DNA of 64,000 nt from Bombardia bombarda (GCA_030512295.1 JAULSR010000003.1:2666001-2730000), one strand, 5' to 3'; shown: positions 46,001 to 56,130, counted from the first letter of the stretch. Numbers and translations are program-made. Notes: generated by a model not told the origin, from the sequence alone.

Positions 46001-46713
46001 CGCCTGCGGGGATGACGTCGCGGTCGGTGCGCAGCAATAGCAGCAGCGGCGGTCGGGCGCCGTCGGTGTCTGGGTATACCGTGGCGCCGTCGTCATCGTA
46101 CATGAGCTCGGCGGGGAGTGTGTATTCGGAGAGCGAGGCGGGCGGGAGCAGTGTGCGATCACCCATATCGAGTGGTAGTAGGAAGCAGCAGCAGCCGAGG
46201 TCGTCGAGCGCGAGGGAGAGTGCGAGGTTGATGGCGGTACAGCACCTTCAGCAGCAGCAGGGTATGATGTATCATCAGCAGCATCAGGGGGGAAGGTATA
46301 TTGATCGTGTGTCGGAGGAGCATGATGCTGAGGATGGGTATTCCTACTCTGCTTCCTCATCGCATGGTGGTGGTCACAACGAAGAGATCCTGCAGCCGTA
46401 TAGCTATCGGCCTGCGCCGCTGAATTCACCGGGGACGAGGAATGGCGGGGCCGGTGGAAATGGGGGACATCTGGTGCTGGATAATAACAATGGTAGCGAT
46501 CAGAGGAGCTATTCCGCTGCGAGTTCGGGTAGGGACCGGGCTGCGCTGAGTGCTGTTCGGGGTGGTGGAGGACGGAGTTTGAGCAGGATGAGGAGTGGGG
46601 ATTTCGAGGGAGGAGAGGGAGGAAGCAATGGGAGTGGAAGCGGGAGTGATAAGGTGGCACCGGTGATTAGGGATTTTGACGAGCTGGATGTCATTGATGA
46701 TCATGAGCCGTAG
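43096..46713 (+). CDS. DUF8004 family protein, 1205 residues, function unknown
   Basis: One frame of 1205 residues without introns. The N-terminal 275 residues are mostly disordered, with charged repeats (RQDRDRERDLRDRDRDITG) and a basic KKKDRKGHDDK. The folded part starts at about 276 with PIKRWIGAGRPVQRWNKLRK, then DPELWDPNGDVLVFFGYKG, and continues through ISYEMWFPSPGNMTKLDQLR, RHHITTRNVFALLYHASLVG and LQTLASVSVDAPNVRYHIDV to about 870. The rest is Ser/Gly/Tyr-rich low complexity. I recognise this as the fungal DUF8004 type, found in filamentous ascomycetes; no biochemical role is known to me. There is no signal peptide or membrane helix, so a cytosolic or cytoskeleton-linked scaffold is possible but is only a guess. 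Ser-rich tails suggest regulation by phosphorylation. Confidence 0.85.
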   Translation: MSGRSAYVRKKITETKPGEKGSGSGGVFRGRAKSSASSDNATISGISDYPSPPLPSLRQDRDRERDLRDRDRDITGVGTTNARFLKFSEPVRESEVMNYRNEITNYQNHSGGSHSGSSVDLRRDMAGTPHGNRPLEDFAYARARRPAIKTEDVSGIEKSGLRNILDKKSDEVRKGIMKTFNFKKKDRKGHDDKMMDFRPPSAATVRPIPSSMSYSNDSFNNYEIDPSYDQQYQGHNNRDSGHPWEDTGNIGSIGMMMSPPPTSTSLPPVPPGNTPPIKRWIGAGRPVQRWNKLRKDPELWDPNGDVLVFFGYKGQQPRPNPSFRLSSHIIEATESRHLITMLREGSTEEDILMPPSPIGAPPMLQRHAPYGQQQYLNPHGGGNGGYSRSGQPTPPISEDTSLGESDGQISYEMWFPSPGNMTKLDQLRHHITTRNVFALLYHASLVGLSLHQALSDLHTRLDAYMPPETDNVGTIINYLSARGIDDVRGDPETAVSILAWSEGNDVRWDEGWRESFLHCAGMYAQLETCADFKNVTPITRALLERACLETQLRVQAAEERLVGFQYGDMWPASVTATSNAAPAKAAADRLQKFLMQYYTREFGIWPPKAHERGLSSADSGDDDMWLTRTIAQVLQRDFAALYDYLVNRDVVWDGSEARSGRKWIMVSESSGIHHRRPFEADTADLPMTDMLIEFDNKLRFPHIPHPYPLVPESIPPDPNVFVSNGKKEGSGSGNGGGGGGGGLFKSGKKSNNNSNVAPSSAFSNGFNNNGRSGTGALERRIQLAYTESTNICMLGSDFAHSDLIDAFSKFEKADRVGEVDPSTARRGRWVLIYGILQTLASVSVDAPNVRYHIDVPYHLSPRLKGAKMPPWKTGGGPSNAAAGGANNPEEAAHELSHCWVAPRTWNGGNSAQNSGAEESSTEEGEDRSPITRGYNFPNPGSGGRMRPPAPPPSTAGKSSVTGYSGGYYTPAGMTSRSVRSNSSSGGRAPSVSGYTVAPSSSYMSSAGSVYSESEAGGSSVRSPISSGSRKQQQPRSSSARESARLMAVQHLQQQQGMMYHQQHQGGRYIDRVSEEHDAEDGYSYSASSSHGGGHNEEILQPYSYRPAPLNSPGTRNGGAGGNGGHLVLDNNNGSDQRSYSAASSGRDRAALSAVRGGGGRSLSRMRSGDFEGGEGGSNGSGSGSDKVAPVIRDFDELDVIDDHEP

Positions 46714-48131
46714 GATGGCATGTTTATCGATGGGGTTTGGGTACCTATATTTTAGGGAGTAGGGGTAAGGGGTACTGCTAGAGGTGTCTGCATAGAGTAA
46801 TGTTTTTGGAATGATGTATCTACAAAAGCAGGCGAGCTGGATGGTATGATGAGCAGACAGTGGGATATGGGGAGTTGTCAGGGGGGGCTCATATGGGACA
46901 AACATGGGGCATCTACAACACGATGGCATATCATAGTTAGGTGTCTATATGCATCATTGGGCGGATCAGGAAAACAGTATAGAAAAATAGTTGTTTCTTA
47001 ACTGAAGTTGAGCGGGGTGAATGAATCTATCTATTTTGTGTCGTGTGTGGCCAGTAAACAAAGCAAACAAAGAAAATTAGGGGTTCCCATTTTAACAACA
47101 ACAACAGCGTCTCACCAGCCCGCCGCCGTGGTAAGAAACAAGATCGGCCCGTCTGTGTTCCTGCAGGACCAAACCAAAAAGCATGGGAAAATGCAGCCTT
47201 CCGAGCCCAGTCTCCATCCCGTTCATTCCCAGTTTTCTTCAAGTTTCCAAGCGAGAGTGCATGCGTGCGCTCGCCAGCCACTCGACTTTCGCCGCGCCTG
47301 AGCGATAAATAATTGGCGGGGCAGGAATATGTAGCGCCAGGATTGGACAGCGCCAGCCCCCGCCATTTTGTTCGTGGTCGAATCGAATCGTCCTGTTGCA
47401 GATTCAGGTACTAAAAGCTAATCGCGCTCAGACGTGCAGTAGCAGTTTTGCTTTATGGGCATTGTTTCCTTTCCACTTCATCATTGTTACCTTTTCCACA
47501 ATTTGTTTTGTGATTGACCAATTGCTTTTGTTGTGGTGATTGATCTGCTTCGACACAGCTTCCATCCCAAACAAACCGCTGAACCAAACCCCAGCCCCCC
47601 AGCGGCCCCGCCCGATAACGTTGCGTAAGCTTGCCTACCCACGCTTAGTTAACCGGGCACCCACAATCCTGGACACGATCGCTGCCGACGTCATACTGTA
47701 CCTCGACCAAGACAGCTTCCCGTCTGCCTGTCCATCCTCTCGGTACGCTGCCAGACAAAGGGTATTTTTTTGGTCTAAGCGACTGCGACTGCGACTGCGA
47801 TTGCGACAATCTTGATATTGATATTGGCAGCCCTGACCGAGGCAGGATTGGTCGGTGACGAACAGAGATTCTGTTGTTGCTGCTGGCTTGCGCAACAAAG
47901 TCAGCGCTAGAGTAACACCAGCACACGCGGGATAAAAAACCTGCGCAACCCAACCACCACCACCATAAAAGCATCCCGTTGTCACTGTCGGACATCCATT
48001 CTTGGATAATCTGCTTTCTCGTTTTGCGCGCCCTGCCTGCCCGCGCAACCGAGATCAATCCATCGGCGCATCCGCTTGACGGACAAACATACCAAGTAAA
48101 CCAGGCGATAACACAGAAGCAAACCGCAAAC
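46714..48131. other. Intergenic region, DUF8004 3' side to MARVEL promoter
   Basis: 1.4 kb. The left third is probably 3' untranslated sequence. A CGACTG-type repeat (CTGCGA copies) lies near 47778-47803. No gene or RNA seen. Confidence 0.5.
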
Positions 48132-48842
48132 ATGCTGTTCGGCATGTTTTTCGTCTTTTGGCGATTCCTGGAGATCATCACGCTGGTAAGCCCCACCCAT
48201 CTCCATCCGCCATCCCCCGCCATCTCTCTATTCCCATCGCTAACAACCCCCGAGATCCCAACAATGGGCATGCTCGCCTACTTTGTCAACGGCTACACGA
48301 CCGCCAACCAGCTCACGCCCTCGTACATCCTCGTCCTCTTCATCGTCTCCGTCCTCGCCCTCGCCTGGGCCATCTTCACGCTCTTCAGCTACCACCGGTC
48401 CAAGTCCAACGCGCGCTTCGTCGGCCTCATCGACCTCGGCTTCGTCGGCGCCTTCATCGCCGCCGTCTACTATCTGCGCTTCATCGGGAACGCGGACTGC
48501 ACGCACATCACCCCCGGCTCGTCCTACGATGTGTCGTTTGGGATATTCGGCAGTGCCAGTGTCAATGGCGTGCATGTGAGCACCGACAAGACGTGCGGGA
48601 TGCTGAAGGCGTCGTGGGCGTTTGCGATTATGAACACGGTGTTCTTTGCGGCGACGGCGGTGCTGGCGGTGATGCATGGCGATCGGGCGCCGGAGGGCGG
48701 GACGAGGAAGGTGGTGGTGACGGAGACGAGCAGGCATAGGAGTGGCAGCGGGAGTCATCACCATTCGCGGAGGAGGAGCCATAGCGGGAGCCATCATGGG
48801 AGTCGGAGGAGTAGCCATTCGCATCATCGGGCGTATGTTTGA
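48132..48842 (+). CDS. MARVEL-type four-helix membrane protein with His/Arg/Ser tail
   Basis: Exons 48132-48185 and 48255-48842 give 213 residues. Four hydrophobic segments at about 5-30, 43-64, 75-95 and 142-164 (including YILVLFIVSVLALAWAIFTL and ASWAFAIMNTVFFAATAVLA) fit a MARVEL topology. Conserved-type features are RFLEIITLIPTMGMLAYFV at the start and two Cys in the extracellular loop (ADCTHITP and KTCGML). The cytosolic tail from about 175 is very rich in His, Arg and Ser (RHRSGSGSHHHSRRRSHSGS). MARVEL proteins organise membrane domains and vesicle cargo; the fungal ones are mostly uncharacterised. The 69-nt intron is in frame, has a CTAAC branch site and the unusual acceptor GAG. Removing it restores a continuous first membrane helix, so I prefer the spliced form. 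Confidence 0.8.
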   Translation: MLFGMFFVFWRFLEIITLVSPTHLHPPSPAISLFPSLTTPEIPTMGMLAYFVNGYTTANQLTPSYILVLFIVSVLALAWAIFTLFSYHRSKSNARFVGLIDLGFVGAFIAAVYYLRFIGNADCTHITPGSSYDVSFGIFGSASVNGVHVSTDKTCGMLKASWAFAIMNTVFFAATAVLAVMHGDRAPEGGTRKVVVTETSRHRSGSGSHHHSRRRSHSGSHHGSRRSSHSHHRAYV

Positions 48843-49700
48843 GGGTGATGATGGATGGAAGGGACGATGTGGGAGATGGGAGGGGGGTGGGGGGGGGTGC
48901 TCTTTTTGTGGATACCTTTTTGATGGATATGATGGTGTATGGGTGGTTTATTTGATGCGAGTTTTCGCAGATTAGATAGCTTGCTGTTGTATATGGCTTG
49001 TTGTCGGAGGATCAGGGAAGCGGTAGATAGATGGGTGGATGGATGGATGGATATGAACTGATATGCTTAGGTTATGTACTGGAATGATGGGAAGAAAGGG
49101 AGGAAGGATGGATCTGACGAGCAGCTGCTGTGTTGTTTCCGGGTTATGAACTTATGATGATGTCATGTTCTCATATCGATCGTGTTTTGTTTCTTTCAAG
49201 ACGAGCGAGGGATACCATGTTCCGCCACAAGCTTCTCTATAGTTGTGTTATTTAGGGTAGATAGGTAGACGATGTCAATCATCAAACTATGACGAATTCT
49301 CTTTGCACAGCAGTCATACATGCTTTGTTTTGGTTTTAGGCAGACAAGTTCAATCATCTTAATACGGTCAATCATGTATGGCATTCACGAGGTCCCATTC
49401 ATAAAGCACGATACACAATACCCACGCAGTCACAACCAGACCAAAATCTCATCAAGTAGGTAGTCACCAAGAGCGAACAGGCTTTATTGTCTACCTATCT
49501 ACCGCAGGCGCAGGAAATACAAGCAAACCACCACATAAAGTACAAGAAAATCGCAACCCCAATCCCAATGCAGTATTTGCCAAAGAAATGAGAAGAAAAA
49601 GGGCACCTCGAAGCCATCAACGAGAGAGCAAAGAGAGTAAACCCCTCTTCACCACCCACTATCAGACCCCAGCACAAAGAGGGTCCTAATCAACCACTAC
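48843..49700. other. Convergent 3' region, MARVEL / Egh16-like
   Basis: 860 bases between converging stops. It holds a G-rich stretch at about 48881-48899 and (GGAT)4 at 49037-49052; the remainder is A/T-rich. No gene seen. Confidence 0.5.
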
Positions 49701-50819
49701 CTAGTTCCCGGCGTTGGCGTTGTTGTTCTTGTCGGTATTAGCGCCAGTGTTGGCATTGTTGTTGGTGTTTCCATTGTTCTTGTTGCCCCTGTTCCGGCCC
49801 GTGCTCGCCGCCGCAGTCGTAGTAGCCGCCGCCGCAGTCGACGTCACCAGGGTTGTGGCGGCGACGTTGCCACCCAGAACAACCGACGGGGTGGTGGTGG
49901 GGGCGGCCTTGGAGACGATGGTCAGGCCGAGCAAAGCGCTGACGGCGGCGGCGTTCTGCTGGGCCTGGGTGCCGCCGGCGTTCTGGTTGGCCTGGACGGC
50001 GGCGGGCAGGTCCTTGAGGTTGGTGTCGACCTGGGCGAGCACGTCGCTGAGGGAGTCCTTGGTGGCGATGTTGGCGGGCGTGTTCACCTTTGCCGTGGTG
50101 TCGACCTGCTGCACGGCGAAACAGCCGCCAAAGGGGCCGGCCACCGCGTTGTTGCGGCAGCGGACGGTGCAGATGTTGCCGGTGGAGGCTGGGGTTCTGT
50201 GTTAGCTACTGAGGAAATGTTTGAACGAGGTTGTAGTAGGTACTGACCTCCCGTGCACGAGAAATTGTCCGGCATCGTGACCGTGATGTTAAAGTCCTGC
50301 GCCTTGGCCTGCGACAGGCCGTTGACGCCGGGAACGTTGTTGGTGACGGTCAGGTTCTGGCTGATGAGGCCCGAGTTGCTCGTCTCGTCCAGGTCGCACA
50401 CGTAGGGGCCAGCGCCGTCGGCGTTGACCTGGTGGATCGTGACCGTGAGCTTGCTGCCGGCCTTGACCTTGGTGACAGCGCCCAGGGCCAGCGCGTTCTC
50501 CGTGTTCTCCCCGATGTCGATGTTGCCGGCAAGCTGTGTCCGCCCGCACTTGTTGACAATGTTGGCTGTGATTTCGGCGTCTCTGATGATGGTGGCGTCA
50601 AGCTGGCATGGGTTGATGGTGGTGCAGTTTCTCGCGATGGAGTCGCTGACTGGAGGGTTGTTAGAGATACCGAGCTACAAGACGCTGCAAGTAAGACATA
50701 CCTTGGAACCCGATCGACGGCGGGGAGCCAGACTCTCCCTGGGCGCCGAGAATCACACCATGGGCCTGAGCCAAAGAGAAGAAAGCCGCCAGCGGCAATG
50801 CGGACGAGGAGAAATGCAT
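49701..50819 (-). CDS. Egh16-like secreted protein (GEgh16/MAS family)
   Basis: Exons (minus) 50819-50702, 50649-50248 and 50188-49701 give 335 residues. A signal peptide covers the first 19 residues (MHFSSSALPLAAFFSLAQA), so the mature protein should begin HGVILGAQGESGSPP. The Egh16 domain is recognisable from ARNCTTINPCQLDATIIRD, CGRTQLAGNIDIGENTE, VTIHQVNADGAGPYVCDLD, NFSCTGG and CTVRCRNNAVAGPFGGCFAV, with paired cysteines throughout. The tail from about 255 is Thr/Ala-rich, then Asn-rich (NNGNTNNNANTGANTD). The family was named from powdery mildew Egh16 and Magnaporthe MAS proteins, which are secreted during host penetration; many saprotrophs also have it, so a role in infection must not be assumed. 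His20 (mature position 1) and His112 could form a metal site; see findings. Both introns are phase 1. Confidence 0.9.
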
Positions 50820-53475
50820 CTTGAAAAAGGGGTAATAAAATAAATTTGCACCCAAAACAAACAACGAGAGGGGGGAGGCACAGCCTGTGGAAGGAGAGAA
50901 GCGAAGGGAAAGAAGAGAACTGTCAAGAACAACGAGAGAGAAACACGATGATGGGGAAGAAAAGAACAAGTCACAACATCTTCGAGGGCTGTTATGCTCT
51001 ATATACGCGGTTCCCCTGAGCGGGAGCAATATCGAAATCGAATATCGAACATCTAGCCTAGGGGCTGTTCGTGAAACCCCCGGCATCAGAAACAAAAAGC
51101 CGATTCCTGCTTCTCCACTACCATCACTTCCCCTGGCTCTGGCACTCTACGGAAAATCTCTTAGGAGAGACGTCGTTCATGGGATGGGCATGCTGCTGCG
51201 TAGTAGCGTTCTCGAAGGAGACTCGAGCGCCCCCTAACAAGGATCCGCTGTCGACTGCCTTGTGTTGACTTGGTGAGTAGCGGGTAGCCCCGTTCTGACC
51301 ATTGGCAGTTGTGGGAACGAGAACGAGAACGAAGAAGTGCCGTACGTATCATTTGTCGGGTGCAAAACATATTCGATCTTGGCATTTCTCCAAGTTCCAC
51401 TTGGATGCTTGTCTAGAGTTTGAGGTTCATATCTGGGGTGCCTGCTCTTAGTGAGTGTGGAGTACGAGTCAAGACGAAGGTCTAGGGGGAGAGAGGGAAG
51501 AGGGCAATCTGAGACTCGCAAGCGCTGGCATTGAACGACGTTGGGCGTGGTTTTTGCCCCCCGTCTCACTCTGATGGGCCGATTTGAGCCATGGTGTGAT
51601 GTTTTTGTGATGTCCAGAGCAGGGTGTAGGTGGTGTAAACAATAGGGGGGTGGGTTGCTGTTCAGCAAAAACATGGGATGGGATACAAAGCTTGATTTGG
51701 TGATTCGGTACTGTGAGTATGTTGATAGAGCTCAGCTAGAGATGATCTAGATATCCTCGTGGCACTGAACATCGCGAACAATGGCGGTTCCCATGATCTT
51801 GTTCACATGCAGAACAAACTGCAGATGATCAAGATCGACTGGTGATGCGGCTCAACGGGAATACAGGAAATATCGACGTCCTGTCCGCCACTGGACTGGA
51901 CAGGGAGGACCATGATGACTGACCAGGGAGGCTGGCTGATCGACTGATCGCTGTCCAGCGCCCGGATATACGGAAGAGATTAAGCAAGGATTGTATTGGC
52001 GTCCTCGACGCGTCGTAACTCGGATTTCATTTACAACGACCGAGGGCAGCGAATGCAACGAAAAATGCAAAGGAAAGATTAGGCGGATCCTCGGGGTCAA
52101 AGGTTGGAGATTGGGGGAGATTATTGAAGAAGTGGATCCCTCCCGAAACGTCGCTGCAACCGCTCCACTGTCCAGCCAGTCAAACCCGGTCCCATCGTCC
52201 CACTAAGGCAGGTACCGCTTGCAGCTTCCCCCCGAGTGGAGCGTTTCAAGCTTTGCTCTCCTCGCCTGACCAGAACCGAGGCAGGGTCCTGAGGTAGGGG
52301 CGGTGGGGTGGTGCGAGGACGATATCACTTCACTAGGCGCTGACCGTCCAAGTCATGTTGCATAGACTCCTTCGTACTTGCCTTTTTGCTCAATGCGTTA
52401 GCTTTTAGCTCGCTTGCATTACAGCGGCAGTTCGGAAATTCCTTTCTATTAAAGTCCAAGTCCGTCCTACGATCAAAAGTCAGCGTCATTGTGGTCCTGC
52501 GAGCTATCTCAAGTACCTACAGACAAAACAAACCGGCCATCATGATCCATCAATAGCGCACCTGGCGCCTTGCCGTCTGGCTTTTTGGCAATGGGGGCAG
52601 CTCCTTCTTTTGATAGGCCTCCACCTCCTGTTGTGTAGGACTTATATAAACCCCGTGAAGGGTATAAGACGCACTACTATCCCTCTACGTTGGTATTAGT
52701 TTGGGAGGCAGCGTGCGAGTGTCGCATCGGATGTTCGTCTTCCTTGGAGATTTAATCAGAAGCATAATGCTTCTCATGGTAGAAGGGATGTCAAGTACGG
52801 TGGAGGCTCAGACGTCACTACCTACGGTGCCAGGAAAAACCCTGGTTTTACCACTGAAGAGTCTGGTTGCAAACGTTCGAGTGGTAATAACGGGGCTGTT
52901 GCCAGACTCATTATCCCATTTCGGAAGTCGAGGGCTGCTCTAATAAAATAACAACATCTTGGCCTCAGTAACTCGGACCAGTTGGCCGCCCTCGTTCAAT
53001 GGCACATGTCATGCATACTGTTGCCCACATGTAAACCCATGGGGATTGAACCTGTGGTGCCTCGACCAGATAAAGGAAAGTAATGAACGTCAGAACCAAG
53101 TTTGTCTAAATGACCACAAATCTTGAGATCCCGGGATGGTGAAAGGTAGGTACTAACCTTCTTTGTCTCTGATGGTACGGCATTAGTAGTAGTAGCGTTA
53201 AAAGTTGGCCATTGTGCCTTCATTTTAGAGTTGGTGGTCCTAGGTTACACACGCTGCAATATTGTGATTGATGCAGTGGATGCAGTGATTAGAAGAGGAC
53301 TCAGAACCTGAAAGTTTGATCGTCTGATAAAACTAAGGGCACATTTGTCTTTGGTTGTAGGATCGGCCCTAAAATTTTCTCAAGGCACCCACCAACTTGC
53401 ACCTTCCCTGGCGATTTCTCTTGTCCGATCGCGACTTCCTCAATACATAGGGTCGTGGAAACATGTCTCAACCTT
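50820..53475. other. 2.7-kb intergenic region, SDR 3' side to Egh16 promoter
   Basis: It should hold the Egh16 promoter on its left side, with a TATA-like box near 51000. A stretch at 52640-52943 has a TATATAAA followed 89 bases later by a 70-codon plus-strand frame starting with a hydrophobic segment; this is reported as a low-confidence candidate in the findings. No other gene seen. Confidence 0.5.
50999..51005 (-). promoter_or_regulatory. TATA-like box upstream of the Egh16-like gene
   Basis: Read on the minus strand, TATATAG lies about 180 bases upstream of the start codon at 50819. Plausible position; no transcript evidence. Confidence 0.35.
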
Positions 53476-54514
53476 TTACCAGGGAACGATCTTCCCTTCA
53501 AAGGAATCCCAAAACTTGCCAGACGACTCCTCACGCGTGGCCTTGGCAATCTATTCGATATCCGTTAGCTGCCAGATCTGAAATGAGAACAGGATATAAT
53601 CCAGACTCACAAGACCAGTAAGCCCATCGCGGCACTCCTCCAAGGTAGTTGGCGCCTCCTCCAAGCCCATTTTTCGAGCGAAATAGTTGCCCCCGTCACT
53701 CTGCACTTGTCTTGATCTTGATGTCAGCCAGCAAAAAACCATCATCGACCTCCAACAAGAAAGGAGCGACGCCAAAACACACACACACATACTTACCCCG
53801 GATGCACAGCAAGAGCAATCAGCCACTCATTCCCAGAATGCATCGCCCTAAACAAAAACAAACCCCAGTCAGCAAACACCCATCAAGCCAGTCAGTCACA
53901 TCACCAGCCACCATACACAGTCGCCCAATTCACCGCCGCCTTGGCCATCCCGTACGCCGGTATCCGATGCGTCCCGTACCCCTCGATCGCCTCAATCGAG
54001 CCCGCCGCGCTGCTCACCGTCACCCAGACCGGCTTCTTGGACTTTTGCAGCAGCGCCCGCGTAGCCTGGAACAGCAGCACCGGCCCCAGCGTGTTGAGGT
54101 CAAAGACCTCCTTGGTCCACTCGATCGTCATCTCGTGCAGCGGGACCAGCGCCTCTTCGGTGTAGCGCGCGCCGCCGGCGTTGGCGATCACGATGTCGAT
54201 TTTGTCGATACCAAGAGTCGAGACGGCTTCTTTGACGGCCTCGACGGCGTCGGTGGGAGAGGTGCTCTCGACCCTGACCAGCGCCAGACGGCTGCCGGGC
54301 GCGGTCGGGAGGGCGGTGAGCTCGGCGACGTAGGGGGCCGTCTTGTCGCGGATGCTGCCGATTACGATGTGGTTAGGGAGCGAGAGGTAGTGCCCGAGAA
54401 GGCTTTTGCCGATGCCTGAGACTTTGTTAGAAGATGGGAATGGACTGGGGATGGGAGGAGGTTGTGGGTACCTTTGGAGACGCCTGAGATGTAGACAACG
54501 GTTTGGTCGGCCAT
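53476..54514 (-). CDS. Short-chain dehydrogenase/reductase (classical SDR)
   Basis: Exons (minus) 54514-54472, 54415-53917, 53847-53797, 53710-53611 and 53550-53476 give 255 residues. The Rossmann nucleotide loop reads VYISGVSKGIGKSLL (SGxxxGIG form), the NAG motif reads IVIANAGGARYTEE, the catalytic Ser lies in VWVTVSSAAGSIE, and the Tyr-Lys pair lies in PAYGMAKAAVNW. After the intron comes IALAVHPG, then Q instead of the usual W, then VQSDGGNYFARK. The C-terminus is SGKFWDSFEGKIVPW, the usual fungal ending (FxxFDGxxxPW). It uses NAD(H) or NADP(H); relatives act on small ketones in secondary metabolism and detoxification, so the substrate is unknown. Exons 3-5 are short, and each boundary was chosen for frame continuity. 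The last intron starts with GTGAGT and has a CTAAC branch site. Confidence 0.88.
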
Positions 54515-54567
54515 GACGTGCTGTTTTAGGAGGGGTTTGAAATAATAGTTAATGGATAGTAATTGCT

Positions 54568-54575
54568 CTTTTATA
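54568..54575 (-). promoter_or_regulatory. TATA box of the SDR gene
   Basis: TATAAAAG, read on the minus strand, ends 54 bases upstream of the start codon at 54514. It is a full consensus match in an A/T-rich context. Confidence 0.45.
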
Positions 54576-55993
54576 TCTTGGTAGCTTCTGGATTATATTG
54601 CTGGAGATTTCGATTTTGGAATGCTATGTAAGATATCGCATCTTATATACTTCAAAGTTTTGACCACCGACATTGAAATGCAACACAAGTGCTGGCACTT
54701 GATTACTCTGCTTTCTAATCAACAATGATGAATTTGGACGAACAAACGGAGAAATGTGATAAACCGACATACCGAAGTCTAGTTCTACAATTCAGGATCG
54801 CTCGGAGACATGTTGGCGCCTTGTCACGTTCGGCGCAAATCAAATGCGAGCCGCTGGGTGACTAGACCAAGAGAAGACTAAGACGCGAACGACAAACCCC
54901 GATAATATTGCACCAAACGCAGAAAGTTCATAACCCCCAGTCACGCATCAACCAGTCAAGATCAGTATTCGTACAATATATGGTTAACTTGAAGAAGATT
55001 AATCAGTATAGTGATAGTGGAAGCTGGACTCTGGCTGGAAACCTCCATTGTAATTGTCCTTTGTCGAACCCCTATCGTCAATCTCACGTTGCACGTATCA
55101 ACCTAGCCAATCAGCCGCCTCCATTCTACGTCATTTTCTCTCTCTCCCTATATAGGTAGGCAACACGCTGCAAACGTAGCCTTTTGAACAAACACACAAA
55201 GATGTCATGGATATTTATTACTAATCAGATATCGAAACACGACCTATTGATAATCGAATTCCTCCCGGCGAGAATAGGCAACTATACCTGGTGATTTTGT
55301 CATTACAGTCCTCCACTCAGTCTTAATAATCACAAGTCAAGAAGTCTTGATTTGTAGAAGTTTGCTCTCCATGCTTCATCTCCGGCTTTGTGCGCGATAC
55401 ACGGGTGAAGAGTTTACAACAACAGATAGTTTGAATAGAGGGTTGACGAATGCCTCCCAGTAATATTTGATACCACTTCTCCCAGTCGCTGTGGCGCAGA
55501 AGACGCACAAAGTACTATTATATTTACTAGTTCTACCTAGTTACCACTCCACAGAGGCGCAGTAGGAAGTGAGTGGACAATCAAACTCTACCGGGAAGCG
55601 CGTGTCATCTGTGGATATAATACCAGGATGCCGTGGTGAAAAGCGAAGAAAAAGAACATTCCAGCCCAACACTAGCGCGTCGACCTAGTCTGGGATCCTG
55701 CGTATCGGGATTCTTTTCCAGCAATGTGAACCTGCAAGACCAGGCACACGGGCAAAGTGCTGGTGATTTTCCATTCATGAGCATACCGGATACTCAGAGG
55801 GCGAAGTAGCAAACATTCTGTAACCTTTTTATCAATACTAGTAACAAATGCACGACGAACTTACAAACACTGATAAACAGACATATCAACAGTCACAACC
55901 AAACCATACATCATTCCCATCAAACAAGCTAAGCCGTTTCCAGCTTCATTATATTCTCTGCAACACCAAAACTATAAATTCGGTATTCGAGAA

Positions 55994-56006
55994 GGGGGGG
56001 GGGGGG
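55994..56006 (+). repeat. 13-nt poly-G tract
   Basis: Run of 13 G in the intergenic region 3' of the purine permease gene. Confidence 0.95.
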
Positions 56007-56130
56007 TATTGCTTTTATAAACAAGAAAAACACTCCAGATAAACCACAGCGCAGCAAAACAAAATCCAAACCAAAACCCCACGCTCATCCATCCCACACA
56101 CCCCCGCAACAAACAAAGACACCTCAAAAA

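Larger units (their letters stand above)
54515..56130. other. A/T-rich intergenic region, NAT permease 3' side to SDR promoter
   Basis: 1.6 kb, A/T-richer than most of the window, including a 13-G run at 55994-56006. No recognisable gene, transposon or RNA. Confidence 0.5.

Noticed and set aside
45884..46660. 258-codon frame antisense to the DUF8004 gene
   Set aside because: Shadow of the Ser/Gly-rich tail; Ser/His/Pro-rich without motif.
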